Position numbers and translations under genes: made by a program
Source of the DNA: Pseudomonas hefeiensis
GTDB lineage: Bacteria > Pseudomonadota > Gammaproteobacteria > Pseudomonadales > Pseudomonadaceae
Length of the DNA: 64,000 bases
Assembly: GCF_030687835.1 (NCBI RefSeq)
Contig: NZ_CP117449.1
Span: 3,410,001 to 3,474,000 of the forward strand
Direction: 5' to 3'
In this document: one piece after another, positions 44,995-54,714 of the stretch
Layout of the letters: the number at the start of each line of letters is the position of its first letter
How positions within the stretch are numbered: the first letter of the stretch is position 1
The notes under the pieces: model-generated
What the model was told of the DNA's origin: nothing
What the model saw: the letters and a program-made list of their open reading frames with translations, nothing else
Databases searched by the model: none

Positions 44995-46798
44995 ATGCCG
45001 TCAAGGACGCCTGAAACCTGGACCCATGGCGCGGTCATGCTTGATGCTGAGCACACCCGCTTCACCCTCTGGGCCCCGGATGCTTTTTTTGTGAGTGTCG
45101 AACTCGACACTGGAGATTCAATACCGCTACTGCCCCAGGCCGATGGCTGGTTCATGATCCAGACCCGCTGCCCCGCCGGCACCCGTTATCGCTACAACAT
45201 CGACGGCGAACTGGAGGTGCCCGACCCGGCGTCCCGCGCCCAGGCCGGTGACATTGACCGCCACAGCGTGGTGGTCGATCCTCATGCTTACCCATGGCGC
45301 CATACCCACTGGTCCGGCCGCCCCTGGCACGAAGCCGTGATCTATGAATTGCATGTCGGCGCCCTCGGTGGCTTCCAAGGCGTCGAACAGCACTTGGCGC
45401 GTCTGGCCGGATTGGGCGTGACCGCCATCGAACTGATGCCGCTGTCGCAATTTCCTGGTGACCGCAATTGGGGCTACGACGGTGTCCTGCCCTACGCACC
45501 CCAGGCCTCCTACGGCACGCCGGAACAGCTCAAGCACCTGATCGACAGCGCCCACGGCCACGGGCTGGCGGTGATTGTGGACGTGGTCTACAACCATTTC
45601 GGCCCCGACGGCAACTATCTGCATCGCTACGCAAAAGGCTTCTTCCGCGAAGACAAGCACACGCCCTGGGGCGCGGCGATTGACTTTCGGCGCCGCGAAG
45701 TGCGGGACTTCTTTATCGACAATGCGCTGATGTGGCTGTTGGAGTACCGTTTCGACGGCCTGCGCCTGGACGCCGTGCACGCGATCGAAGATCCGGATTT
45801 CCTCCAGGATCTGGCCGCCAGGGTGCGCGAACAGGTAGACCCGGTACGACATGTCTGGCTGACCGTGGAAAACGAACACAACCAGGCCGGCCTGCTGGAG
45901 CACGGCTATGACGCCCAGTGGAACGATGACGGGCACAACGCCCTACACGTGCTGCTGACCGGCGAAACCGACGCCTATTATGCTGATTATGCCGAGGAGC
46001 CGACGGAACAGTTGGCACGCTGCCTCAGCCAGGGTTTTGTCTTCCAGGGCCATATCAACCGCCACGGCGAACCCCCGGGGCGAACCCAGCGGTCACCTGC
46101 CCCCCAGCGCTTTCGTGCTGTTCCTGCAGAACCATGACCAGATTGGCAACCGCGCCCTGGGAGAACGCCTGCATCAACTGGCGCCACCCCAGGCTCTGCA
46201 AGCGGCGACCGTCTTGTTGCTCTTGTCGCCGATGATTCCGCTGCTGTTCATGGGCGATGAAGTGGCCGCCCGGCAACCCTTTCTGTTTTTCACCAGCCAT
46301 CACGGCGAACTGGCGGAACTGGTTCGTGAAGGCCGACGCAACGAGTTCAAGGCGTTCAGTGCCTTTGCCGACCCCGAAAAGCGCGCGCGCATTCCCGATC
46401 CCAATGCGGCCGACACCTTCGACGCATCGCGCCCGAACCTGGAGGCGCAACACCCTGAGCAACACGCCAGCGAGGCACTGTACCGCCAGTTGTTGAAAAT
46501 CCGCCGGGAAGCGATCGTCCCGCGCTTGCCTGGGGCTCAGGCCCTGGGCGCCGAAGTGCTGGGCCATGGCGCGGTCAGCGCACGCTGGCGCATGGGCGAC
46601 GGCTGCGTATTGCGCATTGACCTGAACCTCAGCAATCAGTCGGTCAAGCACACCGTTCAAGAAGAGGCCGAGATTCTTTTCGAACATCCGCAGCATGCCA
46701 TGGGTCTGTTGCAACAGGGTGCCCTTGCGCCCTACAGCGCGCTGGTCAGTCTGACGCAAGCGGCAAACTTGCCCAACATCACTGGAGAGCGCCTATGA
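44995..46798 (+). pseudogene. treZ: Malto-oligosyltrehalose trehalohydrolase, split by a one-base frameshift
   Basis: GH13 enzyme that cuts trehalose from maltooligosyl-trehalose made by TreY. The N-terminal glucan-binding fold starts TWTHGAVMLDAEHTRFTLWA; catalytic motifs FDGLRLDAVHAI and LTVENEHN are in the first part, and FLQNHDQIGNRALGERL is in the second. The two parts are in different frames. The break lies in CCCCCGGGG (46072-46080): without one C the text reads NRHGEPRGEPSGHLPPSAF, giving a normal 600-residue protein. All flanking genes are intact and overlapping, so a sequencing error is a serious possibility; otherwise trehalose release by this route is broken. GAGGT precedes the ATG; the end overlaps malQ in ATGA. 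Confidence 0.9.
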
Positions 46799-48873
46799 GC
46801 GATGCGCAACTGGAGATCCTCGCCGGCCGGGCCGGGCTGGCGGTGGACTGGATCGACGCCAACGGCCGGGCGCAAAAAGTCTCGCCCGCCGTCTTGCGTT
46901 CGGTCCTCACCGGTCTGGGCCATCCAGCCGGTACCGCCCAGGAAATCGACGCCAGCCTGCTGCAATTGCAGCAGGATCAACAGAACCATCAACTGCCACC
47001 GCTGATCACTGCCGATGTCGGGACCAGCGTAGACCTGAGCCGTTATTTCGAAGCTGCGACGCCCTGCGAAATCCAGCTCGAAGATGGCGCCACACTGAAC
47101 CTGAAACTCGACGCCGAAGCCAGGTTGCCGGGGATGGTCCCGGTGGGTTACCAGCACGTCAGCATCCAGGACCAGCATTTCACCCTGGCGGTCGCACCGG
47201 CACGTTGCTACAGCGTGGCCGACGCCGTGGATGACCCGACGCCCCGCGCCTGGGGCCTGAGCGCGCAGCTATATGGGTTGCGCCGTCCGGGCGACGGCGG
47301 TTTTGGCGATACCCAGGCCCTGGAGGAGTTGGCACGAGTGGCCGGCGAGCGCGGTGCCGATGCCTTGGCCATCAGCCCGATGCACGCGATGTTCAGCAGC
47401 GACACCGGCCGTTACAGCCCATACTCACCGTCCAGTCGACTCTTCCTCAACAGTCTCTATGCCGCGCCGGGCACCATCCTGGGTGAACGCGCGCTGCGCA
47501 CCGCCATCGATGCCACTGGCTTGACCAATCAACTGCGCAACCTGGAAGAGCAGCCGCTGGTGGATTGGCCTGTGGCGGCCCAGGCCAAGCAGAAGATCCT
47601 GCGAGCCCTGTACGACGGCTTCAGCCAGGGCGAGCACCCACTGCATGAGGACTTCAGCAGTTTCCGCCATACCAGCGGCGAAGCGCTGGAGAATCATTGC
47701 CGCTTCGAAGCCCTGCAGGCCGAACGCGCGGCTCGGGGAGAAAGCCTCGACTGGCGCCACTGGCCCGAAGAATGGCGCAACCCTCGCAGCGCGACGCTGG
47801 CGCATTTTGCCGAGGAGAACGCCGACGAAATCGGCTTCTACGCGTTTTGCCAGTGGCTGATCACTCGATGCCTGGAGCGCGTCCAGAGCGCGGCTAAAGC
47901 CAGCGGCATGGGCATTGGCCTGATCGCCGACCTGGCTGTAGGCGCCGATGGTGGAGGCAGTCAGGCCTGGAGTCGACAGGATGAACTGCTCGCCTCGCTG
48001 ACCGTGGGCGCACCACCGGACATTCTCAACCGCTCCGGCCAAGGTTGGGGCATCTCGGCGTTCTCGCCAGAGGGGCTGGTACGCAACGGCTTTCGCGCTT
48101 TCATTGAAATGCTGCGGGCCAACTTCGCCCACGCTGGCGGCTTGCGTATCGATCACGTGATGGGCTTGCAGCGCTTGTGGGTGATTCCCAACGACGCCCC
48201 ACCCTGCGATGGCGCATACCTCTATTATCCGGTGGACGACTTGCTGCGCCTGCTGGCCCTCGAATCCCATCGCCATCAGGCCATCGTGCTGGGCGAAGAC
48301 CTCGGCACCGTGCCTGACGGCCTTCGAGAAAAACTCAGTGCCCGGTCAATCCTGGGCATGCGCGTGCTCTTGTTCGAACAGGACAATACCCACTTCAAAC
48401 CCATTCTCGACTGGCCGGACAACGCACTGGCCACCACCAGTACCCATGACTTGCCAACCCTCAATGGCTGGTGGCACGGCCATGATATCGACTGGAACGC
48501 ACGACTGGACCTGATCGACTCCCACACCGAGATGGACTGGCGCAGACACCGCGAACGTGAACGTGAAGGCCTGAGCAATGTGTTGAACCAGGATCCGCAG
48601 AACTTTCGGGAGGAACACCGGCAACCCGACGAGATACTCGATGCCAGTGTGCGCTTCCTCGGCCACACCCGTGCGCCGCTGGTGTTGCTGCCACTGGAAG
48701 ACGCCCTGGGCATCGACGAGCAGGCTAACCTGCCCGGCACCACCGATACCCATCCCAACTGGCGACGTCGCCTGGCGTGCGACAGCCAGGCGTTGCTGGA
48801 TGACCCGGACGCTGCCCGGCGTCTGGAAATACTCGCCTGCGCAAGGCTTCAGGCGAACGAGCGTGACCAATGA
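46795..48873 (+). CDS. malQ: 4-alpha-glucanotransferase (amylomaltase)
   Basis: 692 residues, GH77 family. It moves maltodextrin segments between chains and so shapes substrates for TreY. An N-terminal extension of about 130 residues precedes the barrel, as in the long MalQ type. Motifs: WGLSAQLYGLRRPGDGGFGD at entry, GLRIDHVMGLQRLW with the nucleophilic Asp, VLGEDLGTVP with the acid/base Glu, and STHDLPTLNGWW. Start and stop both overlap neighbours in ATGA, so translation is coupled across treZ, malQ and treY. Confidence 0.94.
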   Translation: MSDAQLEILAGRAGLAVDWIDANGRAQKVSPAVLRSVLTGLGHPAGTAQEIDASLLQLQQDQQNHQLPPLITADVGTSVDLSRYFEAATPCEIQLEDGATLNLKLDAEARLPGMVPVGYQHVSIQDQHFTLAVAPARCYSVADAVDDPTPRAWGLSAQLYGLRRPGDGGFGDTQALEELARVAGERGADALAISPMHAMFSSDTGRYSPYSPSSRLFLNSLYAAPGTILGERALRTAIDATGLTNQLRNLEEQPLVDWPVAAQAKQKILRALYDGFSQGEHPLHEDFSSFRHTSGEALENHCRFEALQAERAARGESLDWRHWPEEWRNPRSATLAHFAEENADEIGFYAFCQWLITRCLERVQSAAKASGMGIGLIADLAVGADGGGSQAWSRQDELLASLTVGAPPDILNRSGQGWGISAFSPEGLVRNGFRAFIEMLRANFAHAGGLRIDHVMGLQRLWVIPNDAPPCDGAYLYYPVDDLLRLLALESHRHQAIVLGEDLGTVPDGLREKLSARSILGMRVLLFEQDNTHFKPILDWPDNALATTSTHDLPTLNGWWHGHDIDWNARLDLIDSHTEMDWRRHREREREGLSNVLNQDPQNFREEHRQPDEILDASVRFLGHTRAPLVLLPLEDALGIDEQANLPGTTDTHPNWRRRLACDSQALLDDPDAARRLEILACARLQANERDQ

Positions 48874-51656
48874 ATCAGACGTTGATCCAACCGCTGCGGG
48901 CAACCCTTCGCCTGCAGTTTCATAAAGGCTTTACCCTGGACGACGCCATACCGCAGGTGCCCTACTTCGCATCGCTGGGCATCAGCCACATTTATGCCTC
49001 GCCGCTGCTTAAAGCCCGGGCCGGCTCCATGCACGGCTACGATGTGGTCGATCCGACCCAGGTCAACCCGGAACTGGGCGGGGAAGACGCCCTGCGGCGT
49101 CTGGTCGCCAGCCTGCGCGAGCATGGGATGGGACTGATCCTCGACATTGTGTCCAACCACATGGCCGTCGGCGGCAATGACAACCCTTGGTGGCAGGACC
49201 TGTTGGAGTGGGGACGCTTGAGCCCCTACGGTCAGTTCTTTGACATTCAGTGGCATTCCCCCGATCCGTTGATGGAGGGCCAGCTATTGCTGCCATTTTT
49301 GGGCAGCGACTACGGTGTGGCCTTGCAGGAAGGCACGCTTAAGCTGCGTTTCGATGCCGGGCAAGGCAGCTTTTTAGCCGAACATTACGAACATCACTTT
49401 CCGATCTGCCCGATGCAGTACGGCGAGTTGCTCAAACCCGCTGAAACACTGCCATCCGAACAGGCCGAATCCCTCAAGGCTCTGGCCGAGCGCTTTACCA
49501 CGCTGAACTACCAGACTGACGCCCATACCCTGTCCCGGCCACTGCAACAGCAATTGCAAGAACTGGCCAGCCAACCGGGCATCCTGGCCGCCATCGAAGA
49601 GAACTTGCGCGCGTACGACTCCCGGCAACCCGAGGGGTTCGAGCGTCTGCATCAGTTGCTGGAGCGCCAGAGTTACCGGCTCGCCAGTTGGCGCACGGCG
49701 GCGGACGACATCAACTGGCGGCGCTTTTTCGACGTCAATGAGCTGGGTGGCCTGCGGGTCGAGCGCCCGGCGGTGTTCGAGGCCACCCACGCAAAAATTT
49801 TTGAATTGATCGCCGAAGGCCTGGTGGACGGGTTGCGGATCGATCACATCGACGGTCTTGCCGATCCTCGTGGTTATTGCCGTAAATTGCGCAGGCGCGT
49901 CGATTCGCTTTCACCCTCGCGGCATCTGCCCATTTTCATTGAAAAAATCCTCGGCGATGGCGAAACCTTGCGTCAGGACTGGAACATCGACGGCAGTACC
50001 GGTTACGAGTTCATGAACCAGATCTCGTTGCTGCAACATGACCCGGCCGGTGCCGAGTCCCTCGCCCAACTGTGGAGTCGCCACAGTGAGCGGCCGGCGC
50101 ACTTCATCGAAGAAGCCCGCCTGGCCCGTCAACAGATTCTCAACGGTTCCCTGGCCGGAGACTTCGAAAGCGTTGCCCAGGCCCTGCTTCAGGTCGCGCG
50201 GGACGACGTGATGACCCGTGACCTGACCCTCGGCGCGATTCGCCGGGCGTTGCAGGAACTGATCGTGCATTTCCCGGTGTACCGCACGTACATCAACCCG
50301 TTGGGGCGCTCGAGCGAAGACGATGTGTTTTTTCGCCAGGCCCTGGAAGGCGCCCGACAAACCCTCAGCGAAGCCGACTGGCCGGTGCTCGACTATCTGG
50401 CCGACTGGCTCGGCGGCATGCCCTGGCGGGATCGCCCACGGGGCAGCCAGCGCAAACGGCTGCGCCATGCCTGCGTGCGCTTCCAGCAACTGACCTCGCC
50501 AGCCGCCGCCAAGGCCGTGGAAGACACGGCGCTTTATCGTTCGGCAGTGCTGCTGTCGCGCAACGACGTGGGCTACAACACCGAACGGTTCAGCGCCCCA
50601 CTGCAGGAATTCCATAACGCCTGCCTCGAACGGTTGAAGCATTTCCCTGACAACCTCATGACCACCGCCACTCACGACCATAAGCGCGGCGAAGACACCA
50701 GGGCGCGGCTGGCGGTCATCAGCGAACGGGCGGACTGGTACATGGCGTGCGTGGAGCAGTGGCGCATGCTTGCGCCATCGCTGCACAGCGATCCTGCCGC
50801 TCCTTCGACCGGCGACGAACTGATTTTGTACCAGGCGCTACTGGGAAGTTGGCCGCTGGAGCTTGATGTGCGCGACCACAAGGCACTGGCCGACTACAAC
50901 GAGCGCCTGTGGCAATGGCAACGCAAGGCTTTGCGCGAAGCCAAGTTGCAGAGCAGTTGGGCGGCCGTCAACGACGTCTATGAGCAGGCGACCCAGATAT
51001 TCCTGGAGCGGCTGTTGCTCGGTGATGAGGGGCTGCCCCTGCGCAGCGCCATCGCCGAGGCGGTCCAGGCCATCGCCCCGGCGGGCGCCCTCAACAGTCT
51101 GGCGCAAACCTTGCTGCGTATGACCGTACCCGGTGTGCCGGACCTGTACCAGGGTAACGAGTTCTGGGACTTCAGCCTGGTGGATCCGGACAACCGCCGC
51201 CCGGTGGACTTCATGGCGCGCCGCGAGGCGATGCAAGCTCAAAGCACCCCCGCGCAACTGGTAGACACCTGGCGCGATGGCAGGGTCAAGCAAGCATTGA
51301 TCGCCAGGGCGCTGGCCGTGCGCACCGAACACCCGCAACTGTTCCAACAGGGCCGCTACCAACCGCTCCAAGTGGTGGGCGAGCAGTCAGAACGGGTCTT
51401 GGCGTTTATGCGTGAGCATGAGCAACAAAGGGCGATCATAGTGGTACCGATCCATGCGGCCGCCCTGCTGGAAAACGGTGCTGTGCCACTGGTAGCTGCA
51501 TCGCGTTGGGGCGATACCCGCGTGTCGTTACCGTTCGCCACCGGGGATGCAAAACTGAAGGGACTTTTTTCAAGCGCAGCAGTCACACCCCAAGGAGAGC
51601 TGATGGTCAGCGCCGCGCTGGGGGACTTCCCCGTCAATGTCTTTATCCAATGTTGA
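48870..51656 (+). CDS. treY: Malto-oligosyltrehalose synthase
   Basis: 928 residues, GH13 family. It turns the reducing-end bond of maltodextrin into a trehalose-type alpha-1,1 bond. Motifs in order: LRLQFHKGFTLDDAIPQVPY at the start (typical of TreY), ILDIVSNHMAVGGNDNPWW, GLRIDHIDGLADP (nucleophile), PIFIEKILGDGE (acid/base), TATHDHKRGEDTRARL, and MTVPGVPDLYQGNEFWDFSL. Length is usual for the family. It works together with TreZ, whose gene is frameshifted here. The DUF2934 gene starts 20 bases after its stop. Confidence 0.95.
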   Translation: MNQTLIQPLRATLRLQFHKGFTLDDAIPQVPYFASLGISHIYASPLLKARAGSMHGYDVVDPTQVNPELGGEDALRRLVASLREHGMGLILDIVSNHMAVGGNDNPWWQDLLEWGRLSPYGQFFDIQWHSPDPLMEGQLLLPFLGSDYGVALQEGTLKLRFDAGQGSFLAEHYEHHFPICPMQYGELLKPAETLPSEQAESLKALAERFTTLNYQTDAHTLSRPLQQQLQELASQPGILAAIEENLRAYDSRQPEGFERLHQLLERQSYRLASWRTAADDINWRRFFDVNELGGLRVERPAVFEATHAKIFELIAEGLVDGLRIDHIDGLADPRGYCRKLRRRVDSLSPSRHLPIFIEKILGDGETLRQDWNIDGSTGYEFMNQISLLQHDPAGAESLAQLWSRHSERPAHFIEEARLARQQILNGSLAGDFESVAQALLQVARDDVMTRDLTLGAIRRALQELIVHFPVYRTYINPLGRSSEDDVFFRQALEGARQTLSEADWPVLDYLADWLGGMPWRDRPRGSQRKRLRHACVRFQQLTSPAAAKAVEDTALYRSAVLLSRNDVGYNTERFSAPLQEFHNACLERLKHFPDNLMTTATHDHKRGEDTRARLAVISERADWYMACVEQWRMLAPSLHSDPAAPSTGDELILYQALLGSWPLELDVRDHKALADYNERLWQWQRKALREAKLQSSWAAVNDVYEQATQIFLERLLLGDEGLPLRSAIAEAVQAIAPAGALNSLAQTLLRMTVPGVPDLYQGNEFWDFSLVDPDNRRPVDFMARREAMQAQSTPAQLVDTWRDGRVKQALIARALAVRTEHPQLFQQGRYQPLQVVGEQSERVLAFMREHEQQRAIIVVPIHAAALLENGAVPLVAASRWGDTRVSLPFATGDAKLKGLFSSAAVTPQGELMVSAALGDFPVNVFIQC

Positions 51657-51676
51657 GTTCAGTCAGGAGCACTGCG

Positions 51677-52018
51677 ATGAGTACCGACGATAAACGCATT
51701 CGTGAGTTCGCCTATCAGATATGGGAATCCGAGGGTAAGCCTGCAGGGCAGGAAACACGCCACTGGGAGATGGCCCGCAAACTTGCCGAAGCCGAAGCCC
51801 TGGCACCGAGCAAGCCCGCCAAGGCGGCCGGAAAACCAACGGCCAGCAAGGCTGATGGCGTCAAGTCTGGCGCGGCCAAGAGCACCGCCGCCAAGACCGC
51901 CACGAAAAGCACGACGCCCAAGGCCAAGCCTGCGGCAAAACCTGCCGCCACTACCTCGGCGGCTCAAAAGCCTGCCGACAAGAAGCCACGAGCACCGCGC
52001 AAGCCACCGGCGAGTTGA
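51677..52018 (+). CDS. DUF2934 protein with histone-H1-like tail
   Basis: 113 residues. The first 45 residues are the DUF2934 domain (IREFAYQIWESEGKPAGQET, then RHWEMARKLAEAE). The remaining 65 residues are almost only Ala, Lys, Pro, Ser and Thr, in repeats such as AAKSTAAKTATKSTTPKAKP, resembling the tails of eukaryotic histone H1 and of Pseudomonas AlgP. A role in DNA or polyanion binding is possible. CAGGAG precedes the ATG. A gene of this class lies at the same place, between treY and glgX, in other pseudomonads, so it belongs to the operon. Confidence 0.85.
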   Translation: MSTDDKRIREFAYQIWESEGKPAGQETRHWEMARKLAEAEALAPSKPAKAAGKPTASKADGVKSGAAKSTAAKTATKSTTPKAKPAAKPAATTSAAQKPADKKPRAPRKPPAS

Positions 52019-52089
52019 TTCATCGGCTGATCGGTCTCAAGCAAACGCTTCTTGGTGGCCGTGTGGCGAGGGAGGCAGCTCGCCGGCCC

Positions 52090-52193
52090 GTAGGAGCTGA
52101 CGAGTAGAACGAGGCTGCGATCTTGTCCCAGACAATTGAATCTGGAGCGAAAGATCAAGATCCAAGGATCGCAGCCCTCGGCAGAGCTCCTAC
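52090..52193. repeat. REPIN of a second family
   Basis: The left arm GTAGGAGCTGACGAGTAGAA (52090 on, continuing into GGCTGCGATCTT) and the right arm ending CGGCAGAGCTCCTAC (52193) are near-complements. They differ from the GTGGGAGCGAGC family. A shorter GGCGAG...CTCGCC hairpin precedes it (52065-52084). Lies between the DUF2934 gene and glgX. Confidence 0.85.
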
Positions 52194-52304
52194 ACGGCGC
52201 ACGCCATAGGGCGGTGCGACGTTTCCCTAAATCCGGTAGCGCACAGACCCCCGTCCTAATTTGAACAGCATTGCCAAATCTGTATGTCTTTTGCAGGAGC
52301 AACT

Positions 52305-54464
52305 ATGACCCATCCAAAAAACGCCACGCCGCCGCCCGTTATCGAGGCCTCGCGGATTCGTGAAGGCCTGCCTTTCCCGCTCGGTGCAACCTGGGATGGC
52401 CTGGGGGTCAATTTCGCGCTGTTCTCCGCTAACGCCACCAAGGTTGAACTGTGTATTTTCGATGATGCCGGCGAGGTCGAACTCGAACGTATCGAGCTGC
52501 CGGAGTACACCGACGAGATTTATCACGGCTATCTGCCTGACGCCCATCCGGGAATGATCTATGGCTACCGGGTCTATGGCGCCTATGACCCGGAAAATGG
52601 TCATCGCTTCAACCCCAATAAACTGCTGATCGACCCTTACGCCAAGCAACTGGTCGGCGAGTTGAAGTGGTCCGAAGCGCTGTTTGGCTACACCATCGGC
52701 CACCCGGATGGCGACCTGAGTTTCGATGAGCGCGACAGCGCACCGTTCGTGCCCAAATGCAAGGTCATCGACCCGGCCCACACCTGGGGCAACGACCAGC
52801 GTGTCAGCGTACCGTGGGACAAGACCATCCTGTATGAAACCCATGTTCGCGGCATCAGCATGCGTCATCCCTCGGTGCCGGAAAACCTGCGAGGCACCTT
52901 CGCCGGATTGATGGTGGACGATGTGCTCGAGCACATCCGCAAGCTGGGTGTTTCATCGGTGGAACTGCTGCCCGTCCACGCGTTCGTCAATGACCAGCAT
53001 CTGTTGCACAAGGGCATGACCAACTACTGGGGCTACAACAGCATCGCCTTCTTTGCCCCGGACCCGCGCTACCTGGCCAGCGGCAAAATCGCCGAGTTCA
53101 AGGAGATGGTCGCGCACCTGCACGAGGCCAACCTGGAAGTCATCCTCGACGTGGTCTACAACCACACCGCTGAAGGCAACGAACAAGGTCCGACCCTGTC
53201 CATGCGCGGCATCGACAATGCCTCGTACTACCGGCTGATGCCCGATGACAAACGCTATTACATCAACGATTCCGGCACCGGCAACACCCTGGACCTGAGT
53301 CACCCCTGTGTGCTGCAAATGGTCACCGACTCCCTGCGCTACTGGGCCACGGAAATGCACGTCGATGGTTTCCGTTTCGACCTGGCAACCATTCTGGGCC
53401 GATACCATGACGGCTTCGACGAGCGCCACAGTTTCCTCGTCGCCTGTCGCCAGGACCCAGTGCTGCGCCAGGTGAAAATGATCGCCGAGCCTTGGGATTG
53501 CGGCCCTGGTGGTTATCAGGTGGGAGGGTTCCCACCGGGTTGGGTGGAGTGGAACGACAAGTTCCGCGACACGGTGCGCGCTTTCTGGAAAGGCGACGAC
53601 GGCCAGCTCGCCGACTTCGCCAGCCGCATGACCGCCTCAGGCGAGATGTTCAACCAGCGCGGTCGTCGCCCATACGCCTCGGTGAACTTCGTGACCGCCC
53701 ACGACGGTTTTACCCTGCATGACCTGGTGTCGTACAACGACAAGCACAATGAAGCCAACGACGAAAACAACCAGGACGGCAGCAACAACAACCTGTCCTG
53801 GAACCACGGCGTCGAAGGCCCGACGGACGATCCCGAGATCAATGAACTGCGTCATCGGCAGATGCGCAACTTCTTCGCGACCTTGCTGCTGGCCCAAGGC
53901 ACGCCGATGATCGTCGCTGGCGATGAGTTCGCTCGGACCCAGCATGGCAACAACAACGCTTATTGCCAGGACAGCGAGATCGGCTGGGTCAATTGGGACT
54001 TGAGCGAGGATGGCGAGGCGCTGCTCAAGTTCGTCAAGCGCCTGATCAAATTGCGCCTGACCTATCCGATCCTGCGACGCGGGCGGTTCCTGGTGGGCAA
54101 CTACAACGAGGACATCGGCGTCAAGGACGTCACCTGGCTGGCCCCCGATGGCAGCGAGATGACCACCGAACAATGGCACGACGGCCATGGTCGGTGCCTG
54201 GGAATGCTGATGGACGGGCGCGCCCAGGAAACCGGCATTCGTCGCAAGGGCGGCAACGCGACCCTGCTTTTGGTGGTCAATGCCCATCACGACATCGTTA
54301 ACTTCCGCCTGCCGGAAGTACCCGAGGGCAGTTTCTGGACATGCATGGTCGACACTAACCAGCCGAAAGTACGTGGCCAGGAGCGTTTCGAATTCGACTA
54401 CGAATACTCCGTCACCGGCCGCTCGCTGCTGTTGTTTGAGCTGCAGCGCGAGGAAGAGGAATAA
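52305..54464 (+). CDS. glgX: Glycogen debranching enzyme GlgX
   Basis: 719 residues, GH13 isoamylase type with an N-terminal CBM48 (PFPLGATWDGLGVNFALFSA). It removes alpha-1,6 branches from glycogen and supplies linear chains for MalQ and TreY. Motifs: YNHTAEGNEQGPTLSMRGID, VDGFRFDLATILG (nucleophile), MIAEPWDCGPGGYQVG (acid/base) and VTAHDGFTLHDLVSYNDKHN. The chosen ATG follows GCAGGAG. It lies about 290 bases behind the DUF2934 gene, with a REPIN between, so it may have its own promoter. An imperfect hairpin near 54489-54511 may end the transcript. Confidence 0.95.
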   Translation: MTHPKNATPPPVIEASRIREGLPFPLGATWDGLGVNFALFSANATKVELCIFDDAGEVELERIELPEYTDEIYHGYLPDAHPGMIYGYRVYGAYDPENGHRFNPNKLLIDPYAKQLVGELKWSEALFGYTIGHPDGDLSFDERDSAPFVPKCKVIDPAHTWGNDQRVSVPWDKTILYETHVRGISMRHPSVPENLRGTFAGLMVDDVLEHIRKLGVSSVELLPVHAFVNDQHLLHKGMTNYWGYNSIAFFAPDPRYLASGKIAEFKEMVAHLHEANLEVILDVVYNHTAEGNEQGPTLSMRGIDNASYYRLMPDDKRYYINDSGTGNTLDLSHPCVLQMVTDSLRYWATEMHVDGFRFDLATILGRYHDGFDERHSFLVACRQDPVLRQVKMIAEPWDCGPGGYQVGGFPPGWVEWNDKFRDTVRAFWKGDDGQLADFASRMTASGEMFNQRGRRPYASVNFVTAHDGFTLHDLVSYNDKHNEANDENNQDGSNNNLSWNHGVEGPTDDPEINELRHRQMRNFFATLLLAQGTPMIVAGDEFARTQHGNNNAYCQDSEIGWVNWDLSEDGEALLKFVKRLIKLRLTYPILRRGRFLVGNYNEDIGVKDVTWLAPDGSEMTTEQWHDGHGRCLGMLMDGRAQETGIRRKGGNATLLLVVNAHHDIVNFRLPEVPEGSFWTCMVDTNQPKVRGQERFEFDYEYSVTGRSLLLFELQREEEE

Positions 54465-54714
54465 CCCGCGATAAACGGTTTGAAAAGCGAGAACCGCAGG
54501 GACGCGGCTCTGTTGTCTACACAGCTCAGAGAGTGGAAAAAAGTACAGTTCAGATAAACATGTGAGGCGACGAATCGCCCAACATGATCAATACTTCACG
54601 TGCGGTAGATTCCAGGATTCGGAGCATCGCAGATCGCAGCCAACCCTTATGGGCGCCACCGGGCAATCGGCCCGGTGCAGGGCTGAAAGATTGAATACAA
54701 CAAGGACGTCCCTC

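Noticed and set aside
49911..50786. Minus-strand open frame opposite treY
   Set aside because: Low-complexity His/Arg/Gln/Val translation typical of the antisense of a GC-rich gene.
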